From positions 62,001-126,000 of the forward strand of contig NZ_JACOMF010000001.1 in the NCBI RefSeq assembly GCF_014283215.1: 64,000 nt of DNA, written 5' to 3'. Positions 55,118 to 63,299 of this stretch are shown one piece after another. A program made the position numbers and the translations under genes. How positions within the stretch are numbered: position 1 is the first letter of the stretch; each line of letters begins with the position of its first letter. This DNA comes from Siccirubricoccus deserti (GTDB lineage Bacteria > Pseudomonadota > Alphaproteobacteria > Acetobacterales > Acetobacteraceae). The notes under the pieces are model-generated. The model was not told the origin of the DNA. It saw only the letters and a list, made by a program, of their open reading frames with translations, and did not search any database.

Positions 55118-55789
55118 TCACTCTCGCCGCAGCACGCCATCCACCAGCCGGTCGGCCCAGGGGCGGGACTGAAAGCTGCGGCGCAGCGCCGCCTCGTCAT
55201 ACTCGTCCCGCACCCAGTCGAGGAAGGGCTTCGGCCCCGCCGCCCGCGCCGCGGCATAGAGCTGGAAGAAGGCGTCGAGGATGCCGGTGCGGCTCTGCCG
55301 GACATGGCCGTGGCGCAGCGAGAGCTGGGCCAGCGCCACCTCCGGCGGGCGTCCCTGCAGCAGCAGCCAGATGCCGGCGGCAAGTCCGGTGCGGTCGGCG
55401 CCCGACTTGCAGTGGATCAGCACCGGCTCCGGCAGGCCGCGGAAGATCTCCGCCAGCCGCAGGATGCGGTCACGGTGCGGCGCACCGCGGCTCTCGAAGG
55501 GCGCGTCCACATGGTTCAGGCCGAGCGCCGCCGCCGCCGCCCGGCCGAGCTGGTCCGAACCGCACTCCTGGCGGTGGCCACGCAGGTTGACGACGCTCCG
55601 CAGGCCGAAGCGGCGGGTCGCCTCGCGCAGTTGCCAAGGCAGCGGGTGGTTCGAGCGGTAGAGCCGGCCGCTCTCCACCACCCCCCAGTTCCGCCAGCCG
55701 AGCCGCAGCAGGGCGTGGTCGACGAACAGGCTGTTGAGCCAGGCCCGATGGCCTGGCGGCGGCAGGGTCGCGGCGGGAAAGGTGGACAT
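55118..55789 (-). CDS. Protein tyrosine/dual-specificity phosphatase
   Basis: The 223-aa product carries the P-loop HCKSGADRTG at about residues 125-134 (HCx5R with Cys nucleophile). Upstream are GRLYRSNHPLPWQL and GLRSVVNLRGHRQECG, typical of atypical DSP-like phosphatases. Substrate unknown; some relatives act on phosphoinositides or phosphoproteins in envelope polysaccharide control. No signal peptide. It is on the minus strand, downstream of the repeat-protein gene. Confidence 0.87.
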   Translation of the reverse strand: MSTFPAATLPPPGHRAWLNSLFVDHALLRLGWRNWGVVESGRLYRSNHPLPWQLREATRRFGLRSVVNLRGHRQECGSDQLGRAAAAALGLNHVDAPFESRGAPHRDRILRLAEIFRGLPEPVLIHCKSGADRTGLAAGIWLLLQGRPPEVALAQLSLRHGHVRQSRTGILDAFFQLYAAARAAGPKPFLDWVRDEYDEAALRRSFQSRPWADRLVDGVLRRE

Positions 55790-55861
55790 GCGCGGGATAT
55801 GCGGCGCGGGGCGCTGCCGTGCCAGGGGAAAAACGCCTTGCGAAAATGCCTTCGGCCGCGA

Positions 55862-58069
55862 TCAGGCGAAGACGAAATCGGTCAGCGGTGGCGTGTCCAG
55901 CGGATCGAGGGGTTCGGGGCCGAGGTGGAGCTCCGGAGGAATGGCAGAAAAATCAGGCTCTGGCGCGGTGAACAGATCCGGATGGAGAACCGGCAGCAGC
56001 ACCATCGGGTCATCGTCCGGCTGCACGAGCGGGCTCGGCGGCGCAGCCTTGACCGTTGGATGGTCGGTGCTGACCTTGGCCGGCAGGGCTGCCTTGCCGC
56101 CCGGCCCCTTCACCGCATCGGCAACCGGGTCGAGCACCGGGTCGATCACCGCCAGCCCAGGCGGCGCATCAGCCGGCTTGCCTTCGGCCGCCGGCAGGGC
56201 GGCCTTGCCATTCGGCCCCTTCACCGCATCGGCAACCGGGTCGATCACCGCCAGCCCGGGCGGCGCATCAGCCGGCTTGCCCTCGGCCGCCGGCAGGGCG
56301 GCCTTGCCATTCGGCCCCTTCACCGCATCGGCAACCGGGTCGAGCACCGGGTCGATCACCGCCAGCCCGGGCGAGGCATCAGCCGGCTTGCCCCCGGCCG
56401 CCGGCAAGGCGGCCTTGCCATTCGGCCCCTTCACCGCATCGGCAACCGGGTCGAGCACCGGGTCGATCACCGCCAGCCCGGGCGAGGCATCAGCCGGCTT
56501 GCCCCCGGCCGCCGGCAGGGCGGCCTTGCCATTCGGCCCCTTCACCGCATCGGCAAGCGGGTCGAGCACCGGATCAATCACCGCCAGCCCGGGTGAGGCA
56601 TCAGCCGGCTTGTCCTCGGCCGCCGGCAGGGCGGCCTTGCCATTCGGCCCCTTCACCGCATCGGCAACCGGGTCGAGCACCGGATCAATCACCGCCAGCC
56701 CAGGCGGCGCATCAGCCGGCTTGCCCTCGGTCGCCGGCAGGGCGGCCTTGCCGCCCGGCCCCTTCACCGCATCGATGCCTGGCTGGACCGCCTCGTGAAT
56801 GGGCACCGCGGCCGGGCCGTCATGGCCGCTCGCCCCCTCATCGCCACGCGCCGCCAGGGCCGCCTTCGCCGGCTCGCCTCGCCCGGAGCCCATCGACCTC
56901 TCCACCAACGTTACCGGGATGGTGAGTTCGAGTGCCGCGCCCAGCATGCCGGATGCGGTGGTGGTCACAGTGACCAGCGCCGGTGCCAGCGTGGGGGCCA
57001 GGGTCGGCGCGATCGCCTCGGTCACCCTGGGCACCGCCGGGGGATCGGCGGGTTGGGCGGCATCGGCCGCCGGCTCGCCCTGCCTGACGACCTCGACCCG
57101 CGCCGGCCGTTCCACGGGCGTCGGTGCGCTCCAGCGATGATGCGGGGCTTCCTCCGTGACCTCCGTGACCATGGCCAGCGCCGGCGCTTCGGCTTGCTGC
57201 GGTGCCGGCCGATCGGCCAGCGGATGCGGCAGGATTTCGACCGGCGGCAGCCAGGCGGGCGCCGTCCAGACCGGCGGGGCCGCCGTCTTCACCACCTCGG
57301 CCATCGGTGGCGGCGGCGCGGCATGGGTGGTGGTCGGCTCCGCCACCGCGACGCGGACGGCGGGCCTGGCGGCCTCGGCCGGGGCATGGTCGATGTCGCG
57401 CGGCAGGGCCTCGCGCGGCGCGGACTCCCGGCTGGCGGCGTGCTGCGGTCCCATCGCCAGCACCTCCGCCAGGCTTGGCGGCGTCGCCTCGCTGGCGGCC
57501 CGTGCCGGGGCCTGGCCCAGCCCGGCCATGGCGCTGAACAGGGCAAGGCCCGGCACCTCCGCAGCCCGCACCTCCAGCCCGGCCAGCGGTGCGATCGGCA
57601 GGGTGGTGGTCGGGATGATGGTGGTACCGCGCGGCGCCCGCGGGGCGGCGGGGGTCTCCGGCAGGGCGGTGGAAGCGACGAACGACTCGGCGCCCGGCTC
57701 CGGGCCGAAGGGCGCCGCCGGGCCGGGGGCGGTTGCCCCGGGCCCGCCGCGCGCGGTGCCGGTCGCCGCCCTGGCTCCGGCACCAGCCTGCGAGGCCGTA
57801 CCGGACTGCCCCTCCTGCACCAGCGCCGCCGCCAGGGTCACCGTGGGCACGCCGAGGCCGATAACCTCGCCCAGGCTGAAATTGCCGCGCAGCCGCTGGT
57901 GCAGCGCCGCCTGGGCCCAGCGGCGGTTGCTCTCGCGCTCCTCCGCCTTGGTGATGACCGCGGCCGGGCGGCCGGGGCGGCGGCGGACCTCATGCGGCTC
58001 AAGGAAGGGGACATCCTGCGGGATGGCGGTGCGGGTGCGGAAAAGGACACGCGAACCGTCATGCCCCAT
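55862..58069 (-). CDS. Large Pro/Ala-rich protein with seven tandem 37-aa repeats
   Basis: The product is 735 aa, starting MGHDGSRVLFRTRTAIPQDV (ATG at 58069; upstream frame is antisense to the SDR gene). The N-terminal about 80 residues are basic and may be folded ([20 protein letters not shown]). A long Pro/Ala/Val-rich region follows, with no signal peptide or membrane helix. About residues 430-660 form seven near-identical repeats of DAVKGPNGKAALPAAEGKPA plus ADAPPGLAVIDPVLDPV; one unit lacks VLDP. An acidic Pro/Leu tail closes it (PEPLDPLDTPPLTDFVFA). I recognise no family. It is divergent from the SDR gene. Confidence 0.75.
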   Translation of the reverse strand: MGHDGSRVLFRTRTAIPQDVPFLEPHEVRRRPGRPAAVITKAEERESNRRWAQAALHQRLRGNFSLGEVIGLGVPTVTLAAALVQEGQSGTASQAGAGARAATGTARGGPGATAPGPAAPFGPEPGAESFVASTALPETPAAPRAPRGTTIIPTTTLPIAPLAGLEVRAAEVPGLALFSAMAGLGQAPARAASEATPPSLAEVLAMGPQHAASRESAPREALPRDIDHAPAEAARPAVRVAVAEPTTTHAAPPPPMAEVVKTAAPPVWTAPAWLPPVEILPHPLADRPAPQQAEAPALAMVTEVTEEAPHHRWSAPTPVERPARVEVVRQGEPAADAAQPADPPAVPRVTEAIAPTLAPTLAPALVTVTTTASGMLGAALELTIPVTLVERSMGSGRGEPAKAALAARGDEGASGHDGPAAVPIHEAVQPGIDAVKGPGGKAALPATEGKPADAPPGLAVIDPVLDPVADAVKGPNGKAALPAAEDKPADASPGLAVIDPVLDPLADAVKGPNGKAALPAAGGKPADASPGLAVIDPVLDPVADAVKGPNGKAALPAAGGKPADASPGLAVIDPVLDPVADAVKGPNGKAALPAAEGKPADAPPGLAVIDPVADAVKGPNGKAALPAAEGKPADAPPGLAVIDPVLDPVADAVKGPGGKAALPAKVSTDHPTVKAAPPSPLVQPDDDPMVLLPVLHPDLFTAPEPDFSAIPPELHLGPEPLDPLDTPPLTDFVFA
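56091..56779 (-). repeat. 111-bp coding tandem repeat array, seven units
   Basis: Unit anchors (gccttgcc on the plus strand) fall at 56091, 56202, 56301, 56412, 56523, 56634 and 56745: spacing 111, 99, 111, 111, 111, 111. The 99-bp unit lacks four codons in frame. Units are almost identical at DNA level, indicating recent duplication or gene conversion. Assembly collapse is a risk here. Confidence 0.9.
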
Positions 58070-58253
58070 GGCAAAGCCTCCCGTTGGTTGCACCCCTGCA
58101 CGCAGGGGCTGAATGATCTGGAATAGTATACTTACAGGCGATCCGTACGAGTTTGCCCGACTCACAAGGCCGTGCAGTAGCGACCCGGCTTGCCGTAACG
58201 GCATCGGCGCGCGAGGCTCCGGGCAACACAACGCACCGGGGGAAGGAACGTCC

Positions 58254-59006
58254 ATGCGTCTCGCCAATAAGATTGCCATCGTCAGCGGCGCCGCATCCGG
58301 CATGGGGGCCGCCACCGCGCGGGTCTTCGCCCGGGAGGGCGCCAAGGTCCTGGTCGCCGACGTGCTGGAGGCCGAGGGGAAGGCGGTGGTCGCCGGCATC
58401 GAGGCGGCCGGCGGCACCGCCCGCTTCCAGCACCTGGACGTGACAGAGGAGGAGCAGTGGGAAGCCGCGGTCGGCGCCGCCGTCGCCGCCTGGGGCCGGC
58501 TGGACGTGCTGGTGAACAATGCCGGCATCAGCGGCAGCGCCACCAACGATCTCTACGACACCGGGCTCTGGGATCGTCTCATGGCGGTGAACGGCCGTGG
58601 CGTCTTCCTCGGCACCAAATACGCGGTGGCCGCCATGCGGCAGGCCGGCGGCGGCAGCATCATCAATCTCTCCTCCATCTCCGGCGTGGTCGGGCAGGAG
58701 CGGATCCACTGCGGCTACAACGCCTCCAAGGCGGCGGTGCGGCTGCTGACCAAGGCGGTGGCGACGCAGGAGGGCGCGGCGAAGATCCGCTGCAACAGCG
58801 TCCATCCCGGGCTGATGCCGCCGATGCGCACCAGCGGCGCGACGGCCGACCCGGTGTTCCGCGCCAAGATGCTCGGCCATGTGCCGTTGGCGCGGTCCGG
58901 CGAGGTGGACGAGGTGGCCAACGCCATCCTGTTCCTCGCCTCGGATGAGGCGAGTTACATCACCGGCGCGGAACTCCACGTCGACGGCGGCTATCTGGCC
59001 TGCTGA
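58254..59006 (+). CDS. Short-chain dehydrogenase/reductase
   Basis: The 250-aa classical SDR has SGAASGMGAATARVFAREGAK (key residues GAASGMG cofactor site), Asp of LVADVLEAEG favouring NAD, and LVNNAGIS. Catalytic Ser lies in INLSSISG and Tyr/Lys in YNASK. The C-terminal ASDEASYITGAELHVDGGYL (key residues) is normal. It oxidises or reduces a secondary alcohol/ketone; relatives include cyclopentanol and 3-oxoacyl dehydrogenases. GGAAGGAA precedes the ATG at 58254; upstream frame is not homologous. Confidence 0.9.
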   Translation: MRLANKIAIVSGAASGMGAATARVFAREGAKVLVADVLEAEGKAVVAGIEAAGGTARFQHLDVTEEEQWEAAVGAAVAAWGRLDVLVNNAGISGSATNDLYDTGLWDRLMAVNGRGVFLGTKYAVAAMRQAGGGSIINLSSISGVVGQERIHCGYNASKAAVRLLTKAVATQEGAAKIRCNSVHPGLMPPMRTSGATADPVFRAKMLGHVPLARSGEVDEVANAILFLASDEASYITGAELHVDGGYLAC

Positions 59007-59141
59007 CGGCGCCGATCCTCCGGCGTGCCGGGCGGCGGCGGGGCATTTGCCTGGGCACCCGGCGCGGGGTTATTGCTGCGTCGCACCATGCGGATGCAGG
59101 CTTCGGCCTGCGTCCTTACAACCGACCGGAGAGCCCGCCGC

Positions 59142-59675
59142 ATGCGCATCGACGCCATCGCCATCGGCAAGAACCCGCCCGAGGATATCAATGTCATCGT
59201 CGAGGTGGCGATCGGCGGCGAGCCCATCAAATACGAGATGGACAAGGACGCCGGCACGCTGATCGTCGACCGCTTCCTCTACACGCCGATGCGCTACCCG
59301 GGGAACTACGGCTTCGTCCCCCACACACTGAGCGAGGATGGCGACCCGATCGACGTGCTCATCGCCAACACCAGGCCGATCGTCCCGGGCGCCGTCATCA
59401 ACGTCCGCCCGGTCGGCGTGCTGCGGATGGAGGATGACGGCGGCGGCGACGAGAAGATCATCGCCGTGCCGTCGCCGAAGCTGACCCGGCGCTACGAGTC
59501 CGTCCACAACTACACGGACCTGCCGCAGATCACCCTCGACCAGATTCAGCACTTTTTCGAGCACTACAAGGATCTGGAGCCGGGCAAATGGGTGAAGGTC
59601 GCCGGCTGGGGCGATGCGGCGGAGGCGCGGCGGCTGATCCTCGAGGCAATCGAGCGGGGCAAGGCTAAGGGTTGA
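59142..59675 (+). CDS. ppa: Inorganic pyrophosphatase
   Basis: The 177-aa class I soluble pyrophosphatase contains [19 protein letters not shown] (key residues), [22 protein letters not shown] (key residues; Asp ligands for Mg2+) and [19 protein letters not shown] (key residues). It hydrolyses pyrophosphate to drive biosynthesis. The ATG at 59142 gives the family N-terminus [20 protein letters not shown]. Confidence 0.96.
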   Translation: MRIDAIAIGKNPPEDINVIVEVAIGGEPIKYEMDKDAGTLIVDRFLYTPMRYPGNYGFVPHTLSEDGDPIDVLIANTRPIVPGAVINVRPVGVLRMEDDGGGDEKIIAVPSPKLTRRYESVHNYTDLPQITLDQIQHFFEHYKDLEPGKWVKVAGWGDAAEARRLILEAIERGKAKG

Positions 59676-59683
59676 GGGTGAAC

Positions 59684-59735
59684 GGGGGCCTTGCCCCCAC
59701 CGGGGGGACAAGCGTCCCCCCAGACCCCGGCCTGA
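59684..59735 (+). repeat. Interspersed double-hairpin element, copy 2
   Basis: GGGGGCCTTGCCCCC is followed by GGGGGGAC..GCGTCCCCCCAGACCCCGGC, matching the element at 37871-37923. It directly follows the ppa stop, as a terminator would. Confidence 0.7.
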
Positions 59736-60265
59736 GCCGGGAGGTCGCTGTTTGAGGATCGAACCTTCATAGAACTCGCCTGTCCCTTGATTCCAAAAGG
59801 GGCTTTCGAGGCTGGCGCCTGGGGCGTCATGGCCCGCTCCCTCCCCGGTTTGCGGAAGACTTTCTCTAGCCTCTGCCCTGGCCGGCGTCCGAGGGCTGCA
59901 AGATCCAGCCAAATGGGTGGCGAGAATGGGCAGGCACACGGATTGGGATGGCCCGGGCAATGCGCATGGCCGAGGCGGCGGCAGGATCAAACCCATGCGG
60001 TGCCGGCCCCGACCATGATGGCAAGGGAGGCGGCGGGCACGCCGAGTTGCCCGGCGCTCGATCTGCCCTGGACCCTGCCCTGGGAGGACGCCGGAGGCCC
60101 GGCCGCAGGCCGAAGGGGCCGGCTCCTTCGCGGCCGAGAGCGGCAAGTGGCGGGATCTGGTCCGGGCGCTGAACATCCGGGTGCCGTAGCGCGTGATCGC
60201 CGCGGCCCGGTTGGAAGCGGGTCTGCCCTCCCCATCGGCGGCGCGACGGCGTAGCGTCCGGGCGA
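59736..60265. other. Long spacer between ppa and DUF445 gene
   Basis: About 530 bp with no intact gene. The right part holds a short remnant frame (60109-60189). Immediately after the double-hairpin there is a stretch with lower GC (59750-59810) that might carry a promoter. Nothing else was recognised. Confidence 0.5.
60109..60189 (+). pseudogene. Possible C-terminal fragment of a Bug-type solute-binding protein
   Basis: The frame ending at TAG 60187-60189 reads AEGAGSFAAESGKWRDLVRA and then LNIRVP. FxAAESxKWxxLVRxxxI is the usual C-terminus of tripartite tricarboxylate transporter receptors. The upstream frame loses all resemblance, so only this end may survive. Confidence 0.3.
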
Positions 60266-61537
60266 ATGACCCTTGCCGACCCCGATGCCGCGCTGCGCGT
60301 GGCCCTCGCCCGCCATCGCGCCATCGCCACCGGCCTCCTCGCCGGAATGGGGGCGCTGCTCCTGCTCGGCTACGCGCTGCCGCCGGGCTACTGGACGGAC
60401 ATGCTGCAGGCCGCGGCGAAGGCCGGGGTGGTCGGCGGCATCGCCGACTGGTTCGCGGTGACGGCGTTGTTCCGCCGCCCGCTCGGCCTGCCGATCCCGC
60501 ACACCGCCATCATCCCGAACCAGAAGGAGCGGCTGGGCCAGGGCCTCGGCCGCTTTGTCGCCAACCATGTCTTCACCGAGGCGGAGGTCCACCGGGTGCT
60601 CGGCCGGCTCGACCTCGCCGGCATCTTCCGCAGCTTCATGGCCGATCCGGCGGCGGCGCGCCCGGCCGCCGAGGCGCTGGCCGCCTCCCTGCCACGGCTG
60701 CTGGCGAGTCTCGAGGACGGTCGCGCCCGCCGCCTGCTGAGCCGGCTGCTGCCGCGCCTGGCGGGCGGGCCGGGCGGCGCCCGCATCGTGGCGCGGGCGC
60801 TGCGCGCCCTGGTCGAAGGCGGCAAGCATCACGAAGTCTTCGACCTGGCGATCGCCCAGCTCCGCACCATCCTGGCGGCCAAGGAAGGCCAGCTGAGGAC
60901 TGTCATCGAATCCCGGGTCCGGGCCGAAGGCGGCGCGCTGGTCGGCTGGCTGGCCGGCGCCGCGGTCGCCCGCAGGATCCTCTCTTCCGTCAATGCCGAG
61001 CTGGCGAAGATGGAGCCCTCCGACAGCGACCTCCGCGCCGCCTTCGATGTCTGGCTGCGGGAGGAGATCGACCGGTTGGAAACCGACCCAGAACGCGCCG
61101 CCGCCGTCGGCCGGGCGTTGCGCCAGGCGGTGGCCCACCCGACCGTCCATGCCTGGATCGAGGATATCTGGGCGCGGCTGAAAGCCGCCCTGATCGCCGA
61201 TGCGGCCAATCCGCAGGGCCGCACCGTGGCGCTGCTGGAAGGCGTCTTCGCCAATGCCGGCAGCCTGCTGGAACAGGATGAGCTGGCGCGGAGCCGGCTG
61301 AACCGCGCGGTGGAGAGGGTGCTCACCCGGCTGCTGCCGGCGGCGCGTACCCAGCTCGCCAGCTTCATCGCCCAGGTGGTGGCCGGCTGGGACACCGCCC
61401 AGGTGACCGAGAAGATTGAGCTGCGGGTCGGCCGCGACCTGCAATACGTGCGGATGAACGGCACGCTGGTCGGCTTCCTGGTGGGTGGGGCGCTGTATGC
61501 GCTGCTGACGGCGGTGTTTGGCCGGGTCGCATTCTGA
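60266..61537 (+). CDS. DUF445-family membrane-anchored protein
   Basis: The 423-aa product has an N-terminal helix (ATGLLAGMGALLLLGYAL), then the DUF445 hallmark AAKAGVVGGIADWFAVTALF (key residues GGIADWFAVTALFRRPLG) and IPHTAIIPNQKERLGQGLG. A long helical middle follows, then a C-terminal hydrophobic helix (VGFLVGGALYALLTAVFG). Members are inner-membrane proteins of unknown function. Complete and of normal length. It has no partner gene. Confidence 0.88.
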   Translation: MTLADPDAALRVALARHRAIATGLLAGMGALLLLGYALPPGYWTDMLQAAAKAGVVGGIADWFAVTALFRRPLGLPIPHTAIIPNQKERLGQGLGRFVANHVFTEAEVHRVLGRLDLAGIFRSFMADPAAARPAAEALAASLPRLLASLEDGRARRLLSRLLPRLAGGPGGARIVARALRALVEGGKHHEVFDLAIAQLRTILAAKEGQLRTVIESRVRAEGGALVGWLAGAAVARRILSSVNAELAKMEPSDSDLRAAFDVWLREEIDRLETDPERAAAVGRALRQAVAHPTVHAWIEDIWARLKAALIADAANPQGRTVALLEGVFANAGSLLEQDELARSRLNRAVERVLTRLLPAARTQLASFIAQVVAGWDTAQVTEKIELRVGRDLQYVRMNGTLVGFLVGGALYALLTAVFGRVAF

Positions 61538-61579
61538 ATATGCTTGTGTAGCGCAAGGACGCTGCATGCATATCGCGCC

Positions 61580-61675
61580 ATGCGCACCAACGTCGCGTTC
61601 GATGACGGGCTGCCTGCCGAGACCATGCAACGGGCGGCCACCCGACCAGCACGGCGGCGGTCGAGCAGCGGCTAG
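61580..61675 (+). pseudogene. Decayed VapB-type antitoxin fragment
   Basis: A 31-aa frame starts MRTNVAFDDGLPAETMQRAA, close to the ribbon-helix-helix start MRTNxxxDDxLxxEAM of VapB-family antitoxins. It then changes abruptly to RPARRRSSSG and stops, where full antitoxins continue for about 40 more residues. A frameshift after about residue 20 is likely. It is followed at about 150 bp by a VapC-like fragment. Confidence 0.5.
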
Positions 61676-61822
61676 GGTTGCTGGTGGGCCCGCCCGCCAG
61701 CGGGAGGCGGCCGAGGCGCTGTCGGGTGGTAACCGGAGTGGGGCCAGGCCCCCCGGCCCTTCGCCCTCCATGAGGATCAGGTGCCGCTCTGCTGCTCGCG
61801 GCCCACACCAGCGTCCTGACCA

Positions 61823-62182
61823 ATGTGCTGCGCCGGGCGGAAACCCCGGCGACTCGCGCCTCCGCCCGGCCGGGGCGAGCCCAACGTCATCGGCGACAAC
61901 ATCCTGCCGGAGGTGCTGCAGGGCGTCTCCAGCGAGGCACGCGCTCAGGCGATCGAGGGCTGGCTCCGCCGCTTCACCCTGGTGCCGATGGTGACCAAGG
62001 CGCTGGCCATCCGCGCCGCGGCGCATTGCCGGCGGCTGCGCGGCCTCGGCATCACCCCGCGCGGCATGGCGAATCTGCTGATCGCCGGCTGGTGCATCGC
62101 CCATGCGGTGCCGCTGCCGCATGTCGACCGGGATTTCGACCGGATCGCCGGGCCGCTCGGCCTGCCGATCCAGCCGGTGTGA
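61823..62182 (+). pseudogene. VapC (PIN-domain) toxin remnant lacking its N-terminus
   Basis: The frame contains ILPEVLQGVSSEARAQAIEG, LRRFTLVPM, RLRGLGITPRGMANLLIAGW (key residues) and HVDRDFDRIAGPLGL, the middle and C-terminal parts of PIN-domain VapC, including the late acidic residues. The initial catalytic segment (hydrophobic strand with VDTSVW) is missing; the first 20 residues are unrelated Arg/Pro-rich sequence. With a damaged antitoxin upstream, the pair seems inactive. Confidence 0.65.
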
Positions 62183-62222
62183 CCCGCTTCCCTTCTCCCC
62201 GCGTCGCGTCCAGAGTTGCCGC

Positions 62223-63260
62223 ATGACCCTCGGCCTCGCCATTCTTGACCAATCGACGATCGCCTCCGGCCGCGGCGCCGATGAGGCGATCCGCGAAACC
62301 CTGGCGCTGGCCAAGCTCGCCGATACATGGGGCTATGGCCGCTACTGGCTGGCCGAGCACCACAACAGCCAGTCCCACGCCGGGGCGGCGCCGGAGATGC
62401 TGGTTGCGGCCATCGCCGCCACCACGGGGCGCATCCGCGTCGGCACCGCCGGGGTGATGCTGCCGCATTACGCCGCACTGAAGGTGGCCGAGCAGTTCAA
62501 GGTCGCCGAGGCGATCGCCCCCGGCCGGATCGACCTCGGCCTGGGCCGCGCCCCGGGCAGCGACGGCCGCACCGCCTTCGCGCTGAACCCCAATGCCAAT
62601 CAGGCCGCCGATAATTTCCCCAATCAGGTGATGGACCTGCTCGGCTGGCTCGGCGACGGGCTGCCGGAGGGGCATGCGTTCCGCGCCGTCGCCGCCATGC
62701 CGGCGGTGCCGACCCGGCCGGAGGTCTGGATGCTCGGCTCCAGCGACTACGGCGCCCAGGTCGCGGCCTATTTCGGCCTGCCCTACTGCTTCGCCCATTT
62801 CATCTCGGACGCCGGCAGCGAGCAGGTGATGCAGCTCTACCGCGAGCACTTCAAGCCGCATCCGGGCAAGCCGGGCCGGCTGGCCGCGCCGCATGCCGCG
62901 CTCGGCGTCTTCGCGCTGACCGCGGATACCGAGGCGGAGGCCTGGCGGCTCTACAAGTCGCGCGAGCTCTGGCGGCTGTTCCGCGACACCGGCCGCTTCC
63001 CGCCGCTGCCGAGCGTCGCGGAGGCCGAGGCCTACCCCTATTCGGCGATGGAGCGGGCGCATCTCGACCGCATCCGGGCCAAGGCCATCGTCGGCGCGCC
63101 GGAGCAGGTGAAGGCGAAGCTGGAGGCGCTGGCAGCGGCGCATGGCGCGCAGGAGGTGGCGGTGCTCAGCCCCTGCCACGACGCCGCGGCACGGCAGCGC
63201 AGCTACCGGCTGCTGGCCGAGGTGTTCGGCCTGACGTCGGCGGTGCCGGCCGCCGCCTAG
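62223..63260 (+). CDS. LLM-class flavin-dependent oxidoreductase
   Basis: The 345-aa luciferase-like monooxygenase has LGLAILDQSTIASGRGADEA at the N-terminus, RYWLAEHHNSQSHAGAAPEM (key residues WLAEHHN), VGTAGVMLPHYAALKVAEQF (key residues) and GRIDLGLGRAPGSDG. It matches the YhbW-like subgroup, which uses reduced FMN or F420-like flavin; the substrate is unknown. The start at 62223 follows soon after the vapC remnant. No flavin reductase is adjacent. Confidence 0.92.
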   Translation: MTLGLAILDQSTIASGRGADEAIRETLALAKLADTWGYGRYWLAEHHNSQSHAGAAPEMLVAAIAATTGRIRVGTAGVMLPHYAALKVAEQFKVAEAIAPGRIDLGLGRAPGSDGRTAFALNPNANQAADNFPNQVMDLLGWLGDGLPEGHAFRAVAAMPAVPTRPEVWMLGSSDYGAQVAAYFGLPYCFAHFISDAGSEQVMQLYREHFKPHPGKPGRLAAPHAALGVFALTADTEAEAWRLYKSRELWRLFRDTGRFPPLPSVAEAEAYPYSAMERAHLDRIRAKAIVGAPEQVKAKLEALAAAHGAQEVAVLSPCHDAAARQRSYRLLAEVFGLTSAVPAAA

Positions 63261-63299
63261 GGCAGCGTCACCCGGCGCCGCCCCCCTCCCGCCGCCCTG

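Noticed and set aside
56091-56779. Regularly spaced repeats considered as CRISPR
   Set aside because: Units are contiguous 99-111-bp coding repeats without unique spacers and keep one reading frame.
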